A stretch of 64,000 bases of DNA. It comes from Cyanoderma ruficeps (Eukaryota; Chordata; Aves; Passeriformes; Timaliidae). Positions 59,190-64,000 of this stretch are shown piece after piece. Where the stretch lies: positions 1,099,256 through 1,163,255 of the forward strand of contig VZDJ01000045.1 of the NCBI GenBank assembly GCA_008694505.1. Direction: 5' to 3'. The notes under the pieces are model-generated. The model worked only from the letters and a program-made list of their open reading frames with translations, made no database searches and was not told where the DNA came from. The first letter of the stretch is position 1, and every line of letters starts with the position of its first letter. Made by a program: the position numbers and the translations under genes.

Positions 59190-59955
59190 TGTTAGGGGTT
59201 AAATTCGTTTCTTTTTTACTCATAGATTTTTACCCCATAAGTTGCTAGGAGACTAACTATGGGGTACTTATGGGTGCTTGACCTAAACAAAGAGTTGGCC
59301 AAAAGTTGGGAAGGGTACGATCAGGTGGGTTTTTGGGGCAGGTAAAGAACGGGGCTGGAGGCAGCTTCACTCTCTTGCTTTCGGCATCGGAGACAGGACG
59401 GCCAGGCCTGCTTGCTGCGGGAGGAGCTCGCTGTCACCACCAGGTCCGGCCCTGAGGAAATCTACCACCATCTGCTTGTGGATCCCGGAATGCTGAGCTC
59501 GCCACCCGGCTGGAACAGCCCCGCCGCCACCGCTTCTTCACTGCTTTGAGGTTTTTTGCTACTCTGTAGCGCTGCACTGCCCTGCCCGGCCGGGATATCC
59601 CTGACGTTCCAGCTACCTGCCAGTGGAGCTTCTCATCCACCATCCTGGCATTTTCCACCGTTCCAGATTGGTGCTCTCCGAGTCCCAAGAGATCAGACTG
59701 CTCTGAGCTTTGTGAAACAAAGCCCCTCGAGGTTCCTGGTTCTGTTTATTATTAATGCTGTAATTGTTGTTGTTTGTTTGCCTTGTTATACATACTATTA
59801 CTACATACATGTTATTCGTATTCCCATACCTCTGCCTGAAGCCCCCTTTAGTTTTCTAAATTATAATATTTTGGAGGGAGGGGATTTGAATTCTCCATTC
59901 CAAGGGAGGCCCTGCCCCTCCCTAGCAGACACCTTTGTCTTTCAAACCAAGACCC
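59190..59955 (+). mobile_element. Solo LTR (+), GC-rich, ACCAAGAC-ending family
   Basis: The block begins TGTTAGGGGTTAAATTCG and ends near CAAACCAAGAC. It is markedly GC- and CpG-rich at 59340-59600 compared with everything around it. Its 3' half (GGAGGGAGGGGATTTGAATT near 59873, then AAACCAAGAC) resembles the LTR at 5927-6588, as does a TGGCATTTTCCA segment near 59646. CCCT precedes the TG start and CCCT also occurs at the right end, a possible 4-bp duplication, but the terminal CA is not intact, so the boundary is uncertain. The 163-codon frame at 59556-60047 runs out of the LTR, has no domain and is not called as a gene. Confidence 0.7.
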
Positions 59956-60859
59956 TCTCTTTGCTATTCTGCTTTCATTCACTGTATTATTATGTAGAGA
60001 AAAGTACTGCTTACAAGTTGTCTATGCAGCTTGGGCTGTGCTCTTAGTACATTACTTTTTGAAACAGACATTGTTAAAGCAACACAGCCCCCTAGTGTGG
60101 ATGTTATCCAAAAGTTTAATTCACATACAATTATGATGCACTAACTTTCATCAGACTACATACCTGCAGTAACAATTACACAGATTTCAACAAAAAAACT
60201 CTAACCAAATGACAGCACCAATGAAAACCCCAAAACCATACACACAGAAAATCTGCACCACTCAATAATCAAGAATGTAGATTTAATAAAAATTTAATAG
60301 TTTAGATAGTTTATATTTGGAGCAGTTCAGCTAACATTTTTGAGTGAAGATCTACATGCTTTCAAAAAGGCGAATTAAGCCATGGACCTTATTTCTGATG
60401 CCTCATATCTTAAGGACAGGAAGAACATGGGGAATCACTTATGTAATATAATCCAGCACCATTCAGCAGTTGGGTTTTCACTACTCATTCCATTGTGCCA
60501 ACACAGCAAATTCAATCAGAATGGTGCCCCGGATTAGAAACAGATGGGAAGCATTCCCTGCGTGGTTCCATATGTGGTTCCGTACACATCCAGATGAACA
60601 TTAGCTGCACGACAGCAGGAAGGGTACCAGGACACAGCCTGGGAACCTAAAGAGAAAGCAACCAGAAGACTGCAACCTAACCAAAATGTATACATAGTTC
60701 CTCACCAGCATTCATATTCAGCCTAAATGCTTTCCCAGTACTCTGAAGGCTAGTGTCAACATGCTTAGACTAAGCACACTTTTCTAGCTGTGTCTCTTCT
60801 GGCAATCTTGGAAGATTTTATCTGCATCTGCTCTGCTCCCAGTGGATAGGCCTTCAATA
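59956..60859. other. Non-coding DNA, no gene recognised
   Basis: About 0.9 kb. A small imperfect duplication (GTGGTTCCATAT / GTGGTTCCGTAC) lies at about 60562-60586. Nothing else is recognised. Confidence 0.5.
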
Positions 60860-60863
60860 TAGT
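60860..60863. repeat. Target-site duplication TAGT, left copy
   Basis: Identical to 61491-61494. A 4-bp match alone is weak, but it falls exactly at termini set independently by comparison with the LTR at 58154-58732. Confidence 0.6.
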
Positions 60864-61243
60864 TGTTGTAAATAGGCACTGTATATTAATCTGGGCATGA
60901 GAAATTAAAGAATTGCAGGCGGAAGGAATGTGCTGACAGAAACACCGGAGGAAAAGGTGGACTGAGGAATGTCTTCCTCAATCTATAAGGGAAGGGAGGA
61001 CTTCAACTGAGTCTCCGCAGCCAAATCACCCAACCATCAGCTCTGAGACAACTTCAGCTTCCAATAACCATCCTTCTGTCTGGCGAAGGGATCTCACTCT
61101 AAATATCAATATGATTTGCAGTTAATCCGCAGACACCATTCTGATTCCACTCAGGAAGACGTTTGAATCCAAAAAGGAAGAACCATGAATCTCATAATCC
61201 TGCCCCAAACAAAGGAAAACCCTGCCTGGAGGGAAATAAAAAG

Positions 61244-61250
61244 TATAAAA
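61244..61250 (+). promoter_or_regulatory. TATA box of the plus-strand LTR
   Basis: AAAAAGTATAAAAACTGGAC context, an excellent TATA box, shared with the related LTR. Confidence 0.7.
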
Positions 61251-61441
61251 ACTGGACCCTAAAAGCAGGACATTGGAGCGAATGAAGGGGGACTTAGCGC
61301 GGGCCAGTCCTGTGTTCGCCTCCCAATTCGATCGAATTTGATCTTTGTTGTGGCTTGGATTTTTGATTGTTTCATTGCAATTTGGGTGTTTTTCGTTGTG
61401 TTTTTATTTCTTTCCTGTATTTCAATTCACATTAACGAGAA

Positions 61442-61447
61442 AATAAA
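61442..61447 (+). promoter_or_regulatory. LTR poly(A) signal AATAAA
   Basis: In GAGAAAATAAATATTG, followed by a T-rich stretch, at the expected position before the LTR end. Confidence 0.65.
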
Positions 61448-61490
61448 TATTGTTTTTTTAATTCTGATTCGGCTCATCACATTTATAACA

Positions 61491-61494
61491 TAGT
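61491..61494. repeat. Target-site duplication TAGT, right copy
   Basis: Pairs with 60860-60863. Confidence 0.6.
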
Positions 61495-64000
61495 CATGCA
61501 GAACTGCACACAGTGAAGTAAAACTGAGAATTCTTAAGTAAAGTAAGATTGACTGGATCTAGAAACACAAGATGGAATTTAGATCAGACAATTCATGGCT
61601 TTGCAGAACCATTATATATGTTATAAATGCATATTTTAATGTTGGCTTTTCGCAAATATTAAAATGAATACTAGATGTATAATTGTACTGTATTATGTTT
61701 TATTAATAGAGTTTAAAAAGGTGATGAATGTATTTTCTAATTGTAACATAGTAAAAAGACTAGATTTTTTCTCTTTGTAATATCTAAACTGACCAAACCA
61801 GAAGAACATAGAGAGAGAAGATCCTTCTACATTTCTGAAATTGAGAAGATGGAGACAGCAGTGAAACAAAGGCTGCAAGAGAGAGAATTCATTGATCTTC
61901 TGGTATCAGAAAAACTACCAGGCACCAACCAGGACTTTTATCTAATAAAATGCTAATTTAGTACAATGGGGCAAGTTTCAAAGGAAGGGGGGCCAAAAAC
62001 CAAAAGGACATCTGGACTCAAGAGAATGTTTGAATCAGGCATTAGGGTCTACTGAATATGTAACACAGCAACCCTTAAAAATAGAAATCTGAAAGGGCGA
62101 AGGTGTGCTGCTGGCTGGCTTTATGTCAGGCACCCTTGGCCGAGAAACTTTTGCTTTTCTGTCCCCTAAATTGTCTATTTTTATTTTTTTATTAAACTTA
62201 TAATTTTTTCTAAGAGAGTGGAACTCGTTTTTCCCAGATACAAAAGACAAAACCTTAATTTTGAGATTGACAATAATCAACGATCCCATGGACAAAAGGT
62301 TACCTTTACACACAGTTTAAAAAATGCTTATGCAATGAATGAACAAATGAGCATGTTCCATTCTCGGGTTATTTTTGGTTTGGGGTTTCTTTTCTTCTTA
62401 TTATTGTGCTGAATAATGCAATACACGTGTAATATTTAGAATGAAATTCTTGGGATCTTTCCTTACCTGACTACAGTATCAGGTTGATTAAGTGGTATGT
62501 GGATAACCCTTCCTACAAGCCGTAGGTTTTTCTCCATCTTTTATGTATTAATGCTAAAAAAGGCCCATGAAACATGGGATTTCACCTCCTCCCCCACAAA
62601 ATCAAGTACTTTAATGTCTATATTTGGCTACAAATAAAGTGAACAAACTTTTTTTCTTCTCTACATATGTTGCAGATTGACTTAGCAATAAACATGAAGG
62701 TTTATACAACTGGGACTAAATTGCAGGACTTTATAATCAGTTTTTAATTTGGTGCCTATGCTTCTAAAGTTATGCTGTTCTTATGTTTCTGGATCAATCA
62801 ACCACCTCATCTCCGATCCTGACTAAAGGGCTTATTTCACAATTAATCTTCCATTATCTTCCGTGAAAAGGGCGTATTTACCAGCATCAGCAATCTCATG
62901 AAGCTAAATCAGTGTTTATAATTTTAAGACAGGTACATAAAATGCCATACAATAATCTACTATGCACTCATGCACATAAAGTCTTTCTTCAGTTGCTGTT
63001 TTTAGAGAATGCTTTAGCCACAGAAGAAAAATCAAAGTAACTTTAGTTACCATAAGTGCTTTTGTAAACTATTATTTAAAAAATACTAGTGATAACCAAG
63101 CAACCATTTACAAACTTTAAAGCTCTGACATTGTATGGGACCAGCTGGTCAAAAGATTCTTTGTCCCACTACAAGGTTCCCCCGAGGTGGCTGCTGTTTT
63201 TGAAACCGTGCTCCTTTAAATACAGACAAGAACACTGTAAAGTGCCCCTTCAGCAAGACTCACAATGCAGTCCTGAACTGCTCGTGTTTCACGTGGCATT
63301 TCAACAGTATCTGGTTAGAACAGCAGCATCTTGTATCACCTACACAGATTATCTGACACTGTTCTTTCAAATACACTCAGGAACAACCTGTAGTTAGCAG
63401 TGATCAAAATTTCATTCACTATAATTAACAATTACAGTAACTTCAAACAGCAAAGAATATATTTTGTAACATAGCTTAAAGAAGTTCCAGCACCAAGTCT
63501 CTTAGACAAAATAGTTTTGAGAGCAAATGCTATACTAAAAAGAGCATTACAAGGGAAACTAACTATTTTCTGTGGAAACATTTGTGATTTGCCTCTCAAA
63601 ACCGGCATCTTGAAATCTATTTATTATTCTCTATGAAATCACTGTAACAGCAAAGCCTCCAAAAGGAGATAAATATTTTCTGCTCTCTGTAGAGTCATAC
63701 CTTTTTATTTATCTAGTACACACCCAATTAACTCCCCATCTCCTCAAAAAAGCACTGTGCAGTCTATGAGGACAGCCAAAATTCATTATAATAAATTTTT
63801 GTTGCAGTCCTAAATATAATCAAGATCTTTTTCATGCTGACCAACACCAAGTGTTTAATATTTGTTTCCTGACAAAATGGTTGATCAAAATCCAGTAACA
63901 CTATTTTAATATTTCATAAATAATTCAATATATTTTACACACAAATTGCCTCTTCTTCCAAATGAAATAATAAATTTATTTTTCAAGGAAAAATCACAGA
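61495..64000. other. Non-coding AT-rich DNA, no gene recognised
   Basis: About 2.5 kb to the window end. The 102-codon frame at 63089-63397 (+) is the longest, lies in a slightly GC-richer patch and shows no domain or splice context that I can defend. No repeat family is recognised. Confidence 0.5.

Larger units (their letters stand above)
60864..61490 (+). mobile_element. Solo LTR (+) with 4-bp TSD
   Basis: The 627-bp block begins TGTTGTAAATAGGCACTGTA and ends CATTTATAACA, with TAGT on both sides. TATAAAA lies at 61244-61250 and AATAAA at 61442-61447, 43 bp before the end. Between them is a CpG-bearing R/U5 region (GGGGGACTTAGCGCGGGCC near 61288, CAATTCGATCGAATTTGATC near 61324). Its architecture matches the minus-strand LTR at 58154-58732, but the sequence is clearly diverged, so the two are different subfamilies. 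Four-bp duplications are typical of gammaretrovirus-like class I elements. No internal retroviral sequence adjoins it. Confidence 0.85.

Noticed and set aside
59556..60047. 163-codon plus-strand open frame, the longest in the window
   Set aside because: It starts inside a GC-rich solo LTR and runs past its 3' end; the translation has no domain and mixes LTR with flank, so it is incidental.
1..64000. CRISPR arrays, phage-like islands, toxin-antitoxin or bacterial operons
   Set aside because: No spaced identical repeats, no dense long ORFs and no ribosome-binding architecture; the window is vertebrate non-coding DNA.

Overview
This window reads as ordinary non-coding chromosome of a bird, most likely a songbird. 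The base is AT-rich and full of stops. The interspersed repeats are CR1 LINE fragments, with the reverse-transcriptase C-terminus recognisable in several and 8-bp ATTCTGTG-type tails in some, plus solo LTRs of endogenous retroviruses of the kind abundant in passerines. There are no Alu or L1 elements. There is one 70-base assembly gap and three isolated N calls. I found no exon, processed gene copy, tRNA, rRNA or CRISPR array that I would defend as functional. The open frames are short (none above 163 codons) and the longest ones lie inside repeats or AT-rich DNA. The species call rests on repeat character, recalled and not searched.

Layout. 1.6-2.9 kb: two CR1 fragments head to tail (+). 5.9-6.6 kb: a solo LTR (+) of a family whose 3' end reads ACCAAGACA. 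10.6 kb: a GC-rich perfect hairpin. 11.9-12.3 kb: a GC-richer island, possibly ERV-derived. 14.26 kb: assembly gap. 15.2-15.7 kb: a complete solo LTR (-) with a 6-bp target-site duplication (TSD). 18.5-19.0 kb (-) and 20.0-20.4 kb (+): CR1 3' ends. 25.3-26.3 kb: the longest CR1 piece (-), followed by solo LTR A (26.4-27.0 kb, +). Solo LTR B (32.1-32.6 kb, +) is a second copy of the same family; each has its own perfect 5-bp TSD. 43.0-43.6, 46.7-47.1, 49.8-50.1, 50.1-50.4 and 55.5-55.8 kb: CR1 fragments (-). 53.4-53.9 kb: degenerate CR1 (+). 58.1-61.5 kb: an LTR cluster of three solo LTRs, two of them related subfamilies in opposite orientation. The remaining intervals are AT-rich DNA with simple repeats.

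There is no operon, pathway or gene set here. The informative content is the retroelement record: three TSD lengths (4, 5 and 6 bp) implying at least three ERV integrase classes, promoter and poly(A) signals preserved in several LTRs, and CR1 pieces whose arrangement implies nested insertion or rearrangement. I did not find a new biological system; the findings are leads of modest interest.
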